A stretch of 64,000 nt of DNA, from the NCBI GenBank assembly GCA_963573385.1, contig CAUYLG010026952.1, positions 1 through 64,000 on the forward strand, given 5' to 3'. Below are positions 23,040 to 35,274 of the stretch, piece after piece (within the stretch, counting starts at the first letter, position 1; the number at the start of each line of letters is the position of its first letter). The position numbers and the translations under genes are program-made. Under the pieces are notes generated by a model. The model made no database searches and was not told the origin of the DNA. It saw nothing but the letters and a program-made list of their open reading frames with translations. This stretch comes from Cacajao melanocephalus (lineage: Eukaryota; Chordata; Mammalia; Primates; Pitheciidae).

Positions 23040-23500
23040 GATATCACTAGAAAATCAGATGTGAAGGACTTAGTGAGAGCCAAAGAGAGATGTTTTGTAG
23101 TTAGGTACTGGCATAAACCAGGAAAACTTCATGACAAAGAGCATCCGAGCTAAATGTGGAAAGCAGGATAAGATTTTGATATGCAAGAAAATATCTTTAG
23201 TAAAGACAAGAAAACTGGAGGTATGTTTGGGAATGGAGGAAGGTGAAGGGTGGAGGCAACTAAGTCAGACTGTAGGGAGGCAGTGGTTAGTTTTCTGGAG
23301 GGCCTTGGCTATTAGCCTAAGGATATTAGTCTTTTCTCCATGGGCAGAGGAGTCATCCAAGTGTTTTCCTCAAGGGAGTGACTACACTGGCATGACAACT
23401 GAGAAAGATCACTCAAGCAAAGGGTAAACGGGAGGCTGGAGGAGGTTAAGACAGGAGGCAGGGAGGTTAGAAGGAAGGCTGTTAGAATAGACTCTTCTCA
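23040..23500 (-). repeat. L2 LINE internal part, antisense
   Basis: gagggccttggctattagcc, taaggatattagtctttt, tcaagggagtgactacactg, gaaagatcactcaagc, gaggcagggaggttagaagg: the antisense L2 order. The 98-codon frame at 23131-23427 lies inside it. Confidence 0.6.
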
Positions 23501-23611
23501 ACTCTACTTCTTATGTGGCCATGCTCTTCCTGGTAACAGGACTGGAGTCCAGCCCTCCACTTAGGAAAAGGTGGTTTCCACTGGTCCCAGTTGACCCTCA
23601 GGTAGCTCTCT

Positions 23612-23626
23612 GCTGCCCCCACCTGG
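23612..23626 (-). promoter_or_regulatory. CTCF-like motif (candidate)
   Basis: The reverse complement reads CCAGGTGGGGGCAGC, close to the CTCF core CCASYAGRKGGCRS but with T for A at the sixth base. A single weak-to-moderate match in unique DNA. Confidence 0.3.
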
Positions 23627-23732
23627 CCTAGGCAGCCCCTGCCACAGTTCATTTGCTGGGCCAGGCTCTCTTACACGTGTGCTAATATCACGGTAAGTAT
23701 ATGACTGCTAGGACTACTGGCCAAGACTCAGA

Positions 23733-23870
23733 GCACATGCTATGTACCACATGTTGTCCATGTCTTTTACATGCATTAGGTGCTTACCCAGTAACCTTAT
23801 AGGAACTTTATGAAGTGGCTCATGTTCCTAGTTCACTGGAGACTGAGGCATGAATACGCTGTATCCTCAG
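23733..23870 (-). repeat. MIR SINE, antisense
   Basis: gagcacatgctatgtaccac, ttttacatgcattaggtgct, taaccttataggaactttat, gagactgaggca. Confidence 0.7.
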
Positions 23871-25875
23871 GATGGTAAGATGTAGAGGCTTTGCCAGGAG
23901 CTTGCTTGAAAATCTGGAATTATGGCCTTAGAGCCAATTCTGTCTGGATACTGTGGGAGGACCTGGCTGGAGCCCCATAAGGGGGACCTCCCCATGGGGT
24001 GTAATTTATAGTGTGGCTGCTTCAGGGAGGTGACCTGGCTGGAGGGAGGAATGGGGGAAGATGGTCATGGGCTAGACTGCAATGCTGAGAACTGGGGCCA
24101 ACAGGACAGGAGAGCTTTACACAAGAAACAAGCAGCAGACAACCTGGGAGATGGAAGCAGAACAAGCCATAAAGGAGCATGGGCCCACCAGACAAGGCTT
24201 CAGGTACCAGGCTGTGACCAGTGGGTGGATCTGGGGCTAGCTTTGCACATTTGTTGGCTTCTTTAAACAGACAGGATTCTTAATGCTCAGAGTAACCTTT
24301 TCAACTTGGTAATTCTTTGGGGTTAAGGCTCTGACTCAGAAGATTCCTGTTAAGAAAAATCTACTGGCATTTTTCAAGCCACGAACAGAGCCCCTAGGAG
24401 GTGGGAGACAGAATAGGGTGGTGTTTTAATCGGGACACAGTGGGGTGGAAAGAAACAGGTCGGGGTACAGCTGGCAGTCTGCAGGAGGGAGCAGGCCTGG
24501 AGAAGTGTCAGGGAGAGCCAAATGCAAACTTCTCCTACTTCCCAGTGTTGCCTGGAGCCAGCCCTAGGCACAATGACAATGTTTCTATAAAACAATTCTC
24601 AGGAAGCCCGGTAGAAGAGGCATACCTTTCCACAATTAAGTGCATCCTTCCAACTGAAAGACCTCTCTGGAATTAGCTGAGGTTATGAATGTGTTTTGAG
24701 TATACACAAAGTGTCAGACCAGGGATAGGAGGGAAAGCTGGGAGAATGTTTCCGTGTGCGCATGCCTGTGTGCACATTCTCAGCATTACAAACTTCCTTA
24801 TGTCCAGTAAGTCATCTCACTACCCCAAATGCTTACTGTCTTCTGGCGGCTGCAGCAGTAGCTGAGCTTCTCCCCAGACAGACGAAAGAAAGTATATAAA
24901 TAACAGTGGGAAGGAAACCCTTCAGGGAGGGTTGCTTAGATTGTTGTCGGTGAGAAACAGAAATCATCTTAAGACAACAGAGGTTTATTAATGAGGATGG
25001 TGTAGACCAGAACTGGATTTGCTTAAGCTTCAAACCAAGATGGCCCTGTGGACCCACTGCCCTCCTGGTCTCTGTGAGGTCCTGTGTTTACAGCATATCT
25101 GCTTCTGTCTGCTCCAATCAAACCCAAGGTCAAGAGGATAATTGTGTGTATATGCTGCAGACCACATCGTGGAGGGAAGGTGTGACAGGCTTAGTTAATT
25201 TTTGCTCCCATTGGAGAGCACCGTTCCGGACAGCCTCATGGGGTACTGGTTGGCCAATGGATGAGCCATTTTGGATGGGATGTCCACTTCCGGGACAATC
25301 ATTGGCCACCTGGCACTAAGATCAGCTTATAGATGCTTCTCTCAGCAGAGGTGCAGATGGGCTAGTTTTAGACAGAAGAGAATGCAGAAACTTGGAGGTC
25401 ACCATAGAAGAAAGTCCCGAGGAAGGAATGCGACCAGAAAGTCATCCTAGGAATGAGAGGAGGAATGAGGAAAAGAAGAAAGAAGAGAGACATACATGGA
25501 AATGGAAAAAGGACTTTCTAGGACCACAAAAGCCAGAGATGAAACATATATTAAAGGCAATCTAGTTAAATATCTCTGTTTTACAAATGGGGAAATTGAG
25601 CCTCAGAACCAACATTCAGGACCGTAAACCAGTTCTTCCTTCACTTCTAAAATTGTCTTCTCTCTTCCAAACTGCTCGTCTAGGAGAAGTTTTTTAAAGT
25701 AGATGATTTAAGGGATCAGCCAATCTCATCATATATAAAAAATGAATCTACATTGCTTATTGGGATTCACTGAGCAATGCTTAAGTAAAGACCTTGTGTG
25801 TGAAGGACACTTGACGTGCACAGGATTAGGAGCTATACGTAAAATGATCAAACCACAGAAATGAAAGAAAAATTA
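23871..25875. other. Unique non-coding sequence, about 2 kb
   Basis: No clear repeat or exon. The stretch 24945-25320 is somewhat GC-richer and resembles old LTR-like sequence (ggtttattaatgagg, tggccaatgg, caatcattggccac), but I could not place it in a family. Confidence 0.4.
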
Positions 25876-25879
25876 AAAT

Positions 25880-26760
25880 TAAATTTTGATTAAATATTTG
25901 AATTAGAAATGGCTTTGTAATCTTAAAACCAATACAAGTACCAAAGGGAAAGAAGGATACATTTGAATGCATAAATATATACTACTTTTGTATGAAAAAT
26001 AAAGGTTTAGAGACTGGGAACATTTGTATGAATGTCAAATAATTAATATTATTACTGTGTGAAGATTTGTACAAATCAATGAATAATAGAGAGAAGATAT
26101 AAACATGCATTAAAAGAGGAAATATATAACTAATAAACATTTGCCCAAAGTCTGTGCTATACTAATCAGAGCAATGAAAATTAAAATAGTAAGCAGATGC
26201 TCAATCTCTCTGGCCACTTCTTTTCTTACCAAAATTAGCAAAGATTAAAAAGAATACCTAGTGTAGGTATAGGGACAATGAAACAGCTACCTTCTTACAC
26301 AGTGGAAAGGAGCTTACAATTATATACTTGTTTTGGAGAATAATACAGAAATGGGTATCTGGGAATTTGTCATAAGGAAAAAATGTAGAATATAAAGATG
26401 TTTATGAAAGTACTTATCAAAATGAATAATTAGAAAAGCCTGCTGTACCATCACAGAGGAATGTTTAAGTAAACCAAGGTTCCTCTGTGAAACATGGAAT
26501 GCATTCATATGTGCAGGAATATGCAGCCTTTAGAATATTTCCAACAACCTGTGGAAATTGTAGCATCATCGTGTTAAATCAAACCTGTGGGTGAAGTGTG
26601 AATACAACCCTGTACAAAAAAAGACACAGCACAAAAGACCCATTTAGCATGTGAGCCAAAACTTTTTCATTTCTTCTGCTTAATGGATATTCTGTTTTTG
26701 TTTTGTTTTTTGCTTTTCTCTTCAACCTAAATAACCATGTTTTATTCTTATGATATAAAC
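25880..26760 (+). repeat. L1M (L1ME-like) 3' portion
   Basis: Sense L1 order: taatcagagcaatgaaaatt, accaaaattagcaaagatta, tgtaggtatagggacaatg, aaatgaataattagaaaagc, gaatatgcagcctttag, ending in the T-rich 3' UTR. No coding frame survives. Confidence 0.7.
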
Positions 26761-27980
26761 AAAGTAAATCAGACAAAAATGAGTGTGGGAATTCATTTGA
26801 ACTTGAGTGCAACAAATATGAGGGATTAAAAGAGTAAGGGAAAACACAAGGAGCCGTGTGCTGGGCCTTGAGGCTGGGTCCCTGGCCTCCATCCACTCTT
26901 CCCCCGTGGTGTGTCAGCCTTGCATTTTGGGAGGGAAAGCTCTGGGGATTGATTTACACTTTGACAGGAATAAATCAATCAATCAGGGTACTCTCTCTTC
27001 CCCACTTTGCAAAAGGTTGGTTTTGGTAACCCAGGCTTAGGCCAAAGAGACGCAATAATTTTCCCAGGCCCGGTGAAGTGAAGTGAATCTCTTTGAACTG
27101 ATGCTCATGAGATTCCCTCTCTCCCGTCCGGAAGTCAGTAAGGAAGCATTTGGCCCCAACTGCTGCTGGTCACCATCTTCAATCTTTGAAGGCAGCCAAC
27201 CTGTGAGCAAAGTCAGCACCAAGAGGAGGGCAGGACCTGTAGGACTGCAGAGGAACTGCACTGCTGTTTCCCCCACTTTGGGGTTTCTTCATTAAGTGAA
27301 ATTATAATGCATTAAGTTGGTTTGCGTTTTGTTTTATTTTTAAAATAATATTACTTACAAGAATTTGTGATACAGAGGACACCAGAGATTACTTCCCATA
27401 GTCAGAATGCACCAGAAATAAGAGAAGGGAATGTTGGAAATTTTGAGGACATGTATCTGACTTCAGTGCTGGCAGAAAGGAGCCCGAGAAAGAGACCTAG
27501 AAATTAAGATGAGGCCTAGAAATACAATGTAAGGTAGCAGTGATCCAGAAGGGAAAAGCCCCTTGGAGATGATGAGCAGCACAATACAAACATAGCCTTA
27601 CCTCATCTCATCTTATCAGCTGGATGGTGCTGCTAAATTACATGGAGTGGAGGAAGAAACAATGATGTCTCCAGAGAGGGATGGTTTTTGTCCTCTTTTG
27701 ACATGCTAGGCAATTTCTAGATCATTTCTGGGAATTAGCATGCACTCCACTGGCCATCTAGATGCCCACCAAACACATCATACCTTACACCATGGTCAGT
27801 GGTCCATGCTCTACCGATTGCTGACTCCACCAAAGAGCTACTAGTTAGGGATGAAGGCAGGGGAAGTTTTGTATGATATAGGTAGTCACTGGATTTGGAT
27901 TTGAAAAAGAAAATCTTCAGCTTAACTAAGCAATTTTCACTTTGAAGTTAAATACAAGTTGCTGACCAGCTTTTGCTGAA
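26761..27980. other. Unique non-coding sequence
   Basis: No repeat recognised. Antisense and sense frames of 60-105 codons have no known domain. Confidence 0.4.
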
Positions 27981-27986
27981 GAGTTG

Positions 27987-28010
27987 TGTGTGTGTGCATG
28001 CACACACACA
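27987..28010. repeat. Perfect 24-bp TG/CA palindrome
   Basis: (TG)5 joined to (CA)5 through GCATGC; each arm is 12 bp with no loop. Alternating purine-pyrimidine throughout. Confidence 0.95.
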
Positions 28011-28107
28011 AACAAGAATAAAACAGTGACTTTTGTACGTAGTACTATGGTTTCAGGGAGATCTCTGTGCACCTGGTAGAACTTACTCTACTCAGCCACC
28101 TGAATGA

Positions 28108-28210
28108 ATTCAACTATTCATTCAATCATTTATTCATATAAGAAATGCTTATTTTGGACCTATTATGGGGCATGCATGGTGTTATGGATGGGGGAATATA
28201 AGAATAAGAA
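28108..28210 (-). repeat. L2 LINE 3' end, antisense, first part
   Basis: ttcattcaatcatttattca, gcttattttggacctattat, gggcatgcatggtgtt. Continues after an embedded MIR. Confidence 0.7.
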
Positions 28211-28249
28211 AAATAATAAATGAAATATATGTATTTATTTAATCCTTCT

Positions 28250-28440
28250 TATATGCCACCACCACAGTGAGCACTTGCGTTGTATTATTTATTGCATTTC
28301 ACCAACTGAAACAAACCTATAGCTCAGCACTATTATTTATTCCAATTTTACAAATGAGGAAACCGAAGTTTAGTTTGGTCACTTGTCCAAGGTCACACAG
28401 CCTCCAAGAAGTGGAACCAGCATTCAAACCAAGAGGTTAA
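28250..28440 (-). repeat. MIR SINE, antisense, inside L2
   Basis: caattttacaaatgaggaaa, ccgaagtttag, tgtccaaggtcacacagcct, aaccagcattcaaaccaag. Confidence 0.85.
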
Positions 28441-28444
28441 ATAC

Positions 28445-28905
28445 ACTTAATTAACCCCTATGTCAAGGGGAAGACAGATGCCCAAATAATGTGTTAAATT
28501 CCCAAGGAATCTTGTGGGGGATATATGGCATAGGGGAAATTGAGAAGGTGGTTTTTGATTCTGTTGAAGGATATTGAAAGAAAAATTGTCATTTGAGCTG
28601 GATCTTGGCAAATATGGAGAAAAATAACATGTTTTGAGAAAGAAGTATATTCCTATCAGAGAGAAGAGCTTGAGCAAAGATGTGAAGATGAATGAGCGTG
28701 GTGACTGTGCCTGGAGAAACCCCACAACTTTCAGAGTATCTGGAGAAACCAGTTCAGTGGGGCAGCAGCAGGGAAAAGGATGATAAGAAAGGCTGTATTT
28801 GTCAAGCTAAGGAGTTTGAACTTGACCTTGCAGGCAAGGGGAGCCAACTGAGGTTTTCCAGCCTAGGGGCAACATGTCTATATTGTGTACATGTGTTTTA
28901 GAATT
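28445..28905 (-). repeat. L2 LINE, antisense, second part
   Basis: gtcatttgagctggatcttg, gaagagcttgagcaaagatg, aagctaaggagtttgaactt, caaggggagccaactgaggt. Same antisense L2 as at 28108. Confidence 0.7.
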
Positions 28906-29099
28906 ATCTCGTAGGCAGTCTGTGTCAGGGGAGATTTAAAAGGGAGAGACCAGATGTACAGAAACTTGTTGGGGGACACCTTTGCAAACTCTAGGCAGAA
29001 AAATAAAGAGAACATGAGCCATCCATCCCCTAACCTCTGTGAGTCATTAGAAACTAGCCCTAATGGAGTTCTACTTTTCTGGAGTTATGGCTACGGTTG

Positions 29100-29325
29100 G
29101 AAAGGCAGTGCAATATTAATAAAGGGAGCTTTGGTATCAAATGCTCCTGTCTTCAAATCCTGGCTCTACCATTTACCTAGCAATGTGTGATCAAACCTCA
29201 CTTTTCTCATATGTATATACTAGTAATAAGACCTAATTCATAGGCTATTGGGATGATTAAGTATAGTAACTTGAATATAGTGCCTAGCATTAAAAATTCA
29301 ATAAATAGTAGTTACCATCCTCACT
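29100..29325 (+). repeat. MIR SINE, sense
   Basis: tcttcaaatcctggctctac, catttacctagcaatgtgtg, gggatgattaagtatagtaa, tagtgcctagcattaaaaat, tcaataaatag. Confidence 0.85.
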
Positions 29326-29489
29326 CCTTCATGCTAAGAAATGAAAACTTGGTGGCCAAAGATCACTTATAGAACCTGCCACATACTGACAATTTTCAAG
29401 ATTCAATAGAAATATTTAGCCTTTTGACTCCATAACGCTTTTTAGTCTATTAGTTTGCTAAATTGATGAATTTTAGTAATTTTTTCTTC

Positions 29490-29880
29490 CACTTCAGTTA
29501 TGTTTGTCAGGATAGACTAAGGTATGCTGTGGTAACAAATTAACTCTGGAATCTCAATAGCTTAATAACATGAAAGTTTATTTTACAATATCAACATCAG
29601 TCATCAGAGGTGGTTTTACTTCACGTAGTCACTCAGGGATCCAAGCTGACAAAGACCATACTATCTTGCAACTGCACAACCTGAAAAGCAAGGCCTTCAA
29701 GGGCTCTGCAGAAATGGAAGAGAGACAGAGAAGGTACACAGGAGTTTAACTTCCTTGAATCAGAAGTGACACCTGTCACTTCCACTTATGGTCACTTGTT
29801 CTAAACTATATACACAGCCCAAGCCTTGCAAGAAAGCCTGAGAAATATAAAAGTGCCTGAAATATTTGGTGAGCACTAAT
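29490..29880. repeat. Old LTR-like repeat, family uncertain
   Basis: The ordered motifs tgtcaggatagactaaggta, tgctgtggtaacaaatta, gaagtgacacctgtcacttc, gaaatatttggtgagcacta recur in a dispersed mammalian repeat that I associate with ERVL-type LTRs. The name is not secure. Confidence 0.4.
29763..29782. repeat. Inverted repeat, 9-bp arms
   Basis: GAAGTGACA, 2-base centre, TGTCACTTC. Confidence 0.9.
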
Positions 29881-31035
29881 TGCTCTGCTACACTAGTATA
29901 GCCTATAAAAATTATAAAAATGTAAAACAAAATGTATTTTCCTCTGGTTTAAGTCTCAAATTATCCTCGACAAATGAGTTTGTTCTTCCTCGTGTGTTTG
30001 TTCTCATCACAATCCTCTGCTTCAGAGTCACTCATCATGAAAGATCTCCCACACTCCTTTCAGTAAATGACTCTAATAGTAGGAAGTCTCTCTGAAAGAA
30101 CTTCCAAGCCAATCTTTGCATGGAAATTCCGTATCCCACATTGGTAAGTGACCCACTAAAGCATACAATTTTGTTTTGACTCTTGCTGCTTTAACAAGAG
30201 AGTGACAAGAAAGCTTCTATGAGTGCTAGCCTTGGAGTGGGTTAGAGCACAGATGCTTGACTCATGAAAGGTATTATCCCCACACATGAACTCTGAGGGT
30301 AGGTAGCACTTTTATGTTTCCAAAACACTATCTTTCCCATTTTGGGTCTAACACATGTTGCACCAGAATCATGTATGACACATTGAAAATACACATATTG
30401 AGCAGTTCTGAATCTGTGAAAAAGGATGTAGGAATCACTAGTAATGCTTAGCCTTGCTTTGAGATCAGGGCCAGACAAACTTGATTACTAATCTGAATAT
30501 TATGGTTCATTCATGGACACAACATCTCTGGGGCTGGGCAGAAATAAGTTTGAAACATCTATGTGTGATTGTAAAGACTGGGTTTGAGGATTCTGTGAGG
30601 AGCAAATCTCTGGGTCAAGTGTGGCCCTGCGGGTGTGGAGTCACGCAGGGTTCACCCTCCCTTAGAGGATCTTATTGGCCTGTGCCAGAGTCTGAGACAA
30701 GCCAGACATTGTTCTGCGTGCACCAGCCCTGCCAGCAGCAGGGAAGTGGGCCAGTGCTCTACAGCGGCACTCTGTGGCAGGGAAAAGTTTTGCCAGAAAG
30801 GTTGGAAGCTGAAGAGCAGACAGCAGAGCTCTTGCTCAGAAGTGATCCCATGGACTCCTTTTTGATTGTGCAAACCTTCAAGATTCTTGGAAAAATAGAG
30901 AGTGGAGTGCTCAAGGGTGTGATGCTGAATGAGTTACCTGTTTAGTGGCTAGAAGCTCTAGACTATTTGAAATGAAGTTTGGAGAAATGAAAGACATATC
31001 AAGAGACCCAGCACTGAGAGTCACGGAAAAATTCG
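29881..31035. other. Unique sequence with the longest open frame (30481-30945, +)
   Basis: A frame of about 154 codons is open at 30481-30945 in a locally GC-richer patch. I see no signal peptide, membrane segment or known domain. No promoter, Kozak-quality start or splice framework supports it. Most likely chance, but it is the longest frame in the window. Confidence 0.25.
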
Positions 31036-31039
31036 TACT

Positions 31040-31165
31040 GTTGTGTCCAGATGGGAAAGCTGGGGCCCAAGCGGAAGACTTTCCTAAGTTAAGACAGTAA
31101 AGAGTGGCAGAGATAGCTTCATACCCAAATTTCCTTATTCCTAGTTCAGTGCTCTTGCTATGGAA
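31040..31165 (-). repeat. MIR SINE fragment, antisense
   Basis: agatgggaaagctggggccc, agagtggcagagatagcttc, ccctagttcagtgctcttgc-like end. Confidence 0.6.
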
Positions 31166-31570
31166 ATATAAGCCTTTCACTGCAAAATCTAAAAGTCTAA
31201 AAAAACTCAAAATACAATTGTTTTCCTTTCTTCTTCCCCAGCACCTCCATCATCTTGCTTCTTTTTCTACCTTCCTCCCCTTTGTTTTGTTGCATCTGGT
31301 TCAAGCAGGCTACCCTGGATCTGGACAGGAATAGAGATGGGCAGGAGGAAGGCAGAGTATGCCAAGGTAGTCTAGAGAAGCCTGCAGGGCAAAAGTAAAG
31401 CAATGATGTTAAAGCTGCCAGATTGATGTACAGGAACTCATTTGGTATATCCAAGGCCACTACCCAAGTCTGGCCCCACAGGCTTACTTAAATCATCAGT
31501 CAATTCTTGGTTCCATACCAACTTTGCTTACACAGTTCATACTACTCCTTTTCAGACATGAGAGACTACA
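31166..31570. other. Unique non-coding sequence
   Basis: Pyrimidine-rich at 31218-31275; nothing recognised. Confidence 0.35.
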
Positions 31571-31574
31571 TACA

Positions 31575-31735
31575 TGGAGTCAGACAGACGTGAATGGCAT
31601 GTGAAATTACTTCACCCCTCTGGGACTAATTCCATTATCTATAAAATGGATATACTGTCTCATGAGACTAAGCAAAACAATGTAATAGTTGTGCCTCTTA
31701 CAGGGCCTGACATATGATAGAAACTTAAATAATCT
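31575..31735 (+). repeat. MIR SINE, sense
   Basis: cacccctctgggactaattc, cattatctataaaatggata, acagggcctgacatatgata. Confidence 0.7.
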
Positions 31736-32340
31736 TTGGGTTCCTTCTCCTTTTTCAGGGTCACTCTTACTGAAGAGAAGTGCTGAAACAGGAAGAATCC
31801 AGGAACCAGAAATCCCAGAACTGTAGCTGCACTCTTGCCAGCCCACCTGGGTGCTTGGCAGATGTCTCAATACTTGAAATAGCTAATTCTGAAAGTCAGA
31901 TACTATGATAAAGAAACGTGGGAGGAAAAAAACCATTGACCTATTTTCTGGAGAAAGGCAATATTCTGCCAAAACAAAGATCTTTCCAGAGAGTGGGTTG
32001 GTTTTGATAAATAATTAACTTGGGTTGATTTCTTTGTGTCTGGAGGAGTAATTACAACAGCATGTTCACGCCCCTGGAGTTCTGTTGTTGTCACATTTTC
32101 CACGATAACATCTCCTTTGAAAAAATATGTTCAGAAACTTGGCCATAAAATAGTGCTCTGCTCTACAGAACGCCAGAAAACTTTCACAGTTTATGGGCAG
32201 TGCTCTTAATTGCATCAAAAGATGCCCTATTGTTTCCAACTGGCCTCAATTAAACCAAGGTAAATGAAGTTATATTGCCTTGGGAGGTATTTCATGGCCA
32301 CCAAAGTAGAACACCCCTCCTGTTGTCCTGTTGAGAATAT
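31736..32340. other. Unique non-coding sequence
   Basis: No repeat or exon recognised. Confidence 0.4.
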
Positions 32341-32344
32341 TTCT

Positions 32345-32480
32345 CTGCTCAACAGTTACTGAGCATCCTGTCACCTGACAAACGTCTTTCTCTGTGCCAG
32401 GTGCTGGGCTGGTTGGGCTGGTTATAGCAGGAGCTTTCCTCTAATGTTGAGCTTACATTCTAACTAAGGAGATGATACAT
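32345..32480 (-). repeat. L2 LINE 3' end, antisense
   Basis: tctgtgccaggtgctgggct, gttgagcttacattctaact. Confidence 0.55.
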
Positions 32481-32489
32481 TATGATGTA

Positions 32490-32600
32490 GGAGAAAAAGT
32501 GATGAACTTAAGATACCGATTCAAATTCAAGCTCTTCCACTTACAAAATCTAAGGTTTTCATTTCCCCCTTTTGTGAATGAGATAATTATATTAGAAGGC
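32490..32600 (+). repeat. MIR SINE fragment, sense
   Basis: gattcaaattcaagctcttc, cacttacaaaatctaagg, tttcccccttttgtgaatga. Confidence 0.5.
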
Positions 32601-32854
32601 AAATGGATTTGAATTCTTAGTCCAACTCTGGCAGCAGTGGTTGCTGTATTGAGTAGCATCATGAGGTCATGTTCATGCTTGGTGAAAAAGAGTGTTAGGA
32701 GAGCACAAAAGAATGTTTAAACTCTTCTACATAAGACCCTAAGAGGTAGGGATAGGAAGGAGACGGAGAAGGGAGAAGCATGACAGAGGACCCCAAAAGA
32801 TATGGCAGAAACAATGCTGTGTTCTCATCAAATCTAGTTTTTCTTTTGGGACTA

Positions 32855-33200
32855 CTTATAGCTACATTTCCCAGATTCCTCTACAGTTGGATGGGGCCAT
32901 GTGACCAAGCCTGGCCAATGGAATAGGGTAGAAATTTTGTGTGGCACTTTGTGAGTTGGCCCCTGAAACATCCTGTGTGGTTCTCCATACCGAATTCTCC
33001 ATGCTTATTTCCTTGTCTCACAATTGAATGTAGAAGATTCAGAGGTGAACTCCAGTATAGAACCACTAGAGAGGAGACTGGATTCCTGGTATAGTGCATA
33101 AGACTTTCCTCTAAATACCCAGCCGGACTGCCATTGGAATCTTGAGGCTATTTGTTATAATGTTTAGCCTCCTCTGCCTAAAAGACTATGGGAAGCAGAA
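32855..33200 (+). repeat. Old LTR-like repeat, family uncertain
   Basis: acatttcccagattcctcta, gatggggccatgtgaccaag, cctggccaatggaatagggt, later gaatcttgaggctatttgtt. This order recurs in ERVL/MaLR-like LTRs. Confidence 0.4.
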
Positions 33201-34190
33201 AACGATATGGGGAGTGGTCAGAGGGCACCACTAACGGTGGAATGATAAAGGTAATTTTTGATATGGACATGGCTAAAGTACCTAAGTTCCCTGAGAATTT
33301 GCCGTAGACTCATACAAGACATAAAATGAGATTTTGACTCATTTTTGTCTAGACACTAAGGGAGAAGGGAGACTCCAGTTGATCTCAGGGTTACCAGGAC
33401 TGAAGGTCTCAAAACAAACCAGCAATCTCGGTGATGCAGAAGCATAAGCCTCCCTCAGGGCCTTTCCTGACTCTCAGCCTGGCCCCCATTTGCCACCATT
33501 CTCTCTGTCTTTCTCTGATTTTTCAAGACCTTCCAGACCACAGGAACACCACGCTCTAGGCAATCTTGCCTGTCAAGAAATCCAGAGGCCCCGCATCCTT
33601 TAGTAATGGGGTTAGGGTTTGGCTCCAGATCTTGGATAAGCAGAATGAGATGAGATCTTTGTGGAGCAGGGCAGCCTATTCTTTGTCTTTGGGAATCGAC
33701 CTGCTTATGGAACAAAATTGGGTTCTATAAAATTCCCAGGATAGATACTTGTCTATTTTCTTAAACTACATTTAGATAAGGTTGAATTGGCCATGATTAA
33801 CTCCTGATGAATCAGTGCCAATGGACAGTGGAATGATTTCTGTTGGATCAAGTTTCACCACAGCTCTCAAAGAATACATATTTTTAGATGTGAGTTTCAG
33901 ATTCAAAGTCTCCTTTTGCTACGATTTTGGGAGTCTTGCCAGGTGAATGTGTTAACTTTCCAGGCCAGTGACTGAAATCTGAACCATTGTTTTCCTTCAA
34001 GACTTTTTGTCAGACTCTTAAAGTCTTGGGGCAGGGGATTCCAGATGTGTCTCCTGTGCTATTCAGTTTGTGTGCTCTCAGATCCAGGGTGATTTAGTTA
34101 CAGATTAGAACCCAACACCTTCCTGCCCCTCCATTGTCTCCCTAGGCAGCTCCCAAAGCAAGGACAGTGGCAATTCTCAGAAATCCAGGG
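33201..34190. other. Unique non-coding sequence
   Basis: About 1 kb without recognised repeat, exon or RNA gene. Confidence 0.4.
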
Positions 34191-34194
34191 TTAG

Positions 34195-34350
34195 TATTTT
34201 CCATTTAGTGAACTTCAAGCACTGGGAGGGTACTGAGAGATCGCCTGATGCAAACTGGTTGCTTAGCAGCTGGGCAAAATAATGCCCACAGAGGTGAAAC
34301 AACATGAAAAAAGTTATACAGCAAGTCTGAGTCATAAACAGAAAGTGGAA
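34195..34350 (-). repeat. MIR SINE fragment, antisense
   Basis: aatgcccacagaggtgaaac, then tatacagcaagtctgagtca. Confidence 0.45.
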
Positions 34351-35254
34351 AATAGTAGGATGTTTTTAATACACCATAATTTTATTACAGTGCATTGTAA
34401 AACAGTACAGGTTGAAGTGAAGAATAAAAAAGAGTTTGAAATTAGAATATTAAAAAGAAATCTATAAAACGTGTCCTAAAAAGAAGATTCATAAAACTCC
34501 CTTCTTCTCAAATAAACAAAAATGAAAAATATTGAAGCAAATATAGCAGACTAAGCCAATAGCCAAAATTAGGGAAGTCATATTCTGAGAGTTCTGAAAA
34601 ATGTTTTTCAGATTCAGAACAATTTGGACAGTACTGAAAGCAGATGCCTAGCACAAATGCCTGACTCCCCTTAGCAACAACATTGCAGTAGAGCAGAAGA
34701 AAGGGAAGGAAAAGCTGAACTTTGCTCAAGTCCAAATTTGGAAGCACAGGGTTAAGATGCAGGTTGTCCCAGGGAACTATCTCCTATAAAGAACATTTTT
34801 CCCAGTGTTGATAAAAATGTGCTATAAAGTCTTGGCTGGAATTGCTGCCAATGTTTCCTTTGACCTTTGGCAGGACAGATGGTATAAGAGGCATTGAGGG
34901 TTACTTTCTTAGGATTCACTGTCTGGGCTGATTCAGCAGCAGCAAACATGGGCTTAGTATGGTGTGGAAATCAATGGATGGCTAAACCAATACAAAAGCA
35001 TGTGAGAAACAGAGACAGCAACAAGGATAGCACCTTTTATATACAGTCACCCTGAGAGAGTAGCAAGCCTCGATTCAAAGCTCAGCTTCATTCCTCCATG
35101 AGACAGGGTAACTGAGTCACCAACAGAGTGGTGCTATCCTCGGGTTTCTTCCAAAAATTACAGAGAAAGAAAGCAAAGACAAAATTCTTTAATTGTGGTT
35201 ATACAAAACCCTAGCTCCTTGTCCACACCCTTTGGGCATTTCAGTGACTAGGCC
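34351..35254. other. Unique or unclassified sequence
   Basis: A-rich at 34375-34550. No family assigned. Confidence 0.35.
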
Positions 35255-35270
35255 AAAAAAAAAAAAAAAA
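35255..35270. repeat. A16 homopolymer
   Basis: Uninterrupted run of 16 A at the left edge of the HAL1-like block. Confidence 0.95.
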
Positions 35271-35274
35271 TTCT

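Noticed and set aside
24945..25320. Possible LTR with tggccaatgg motifs
   Set aside because: Could not confirm termini, target duplication or family order.
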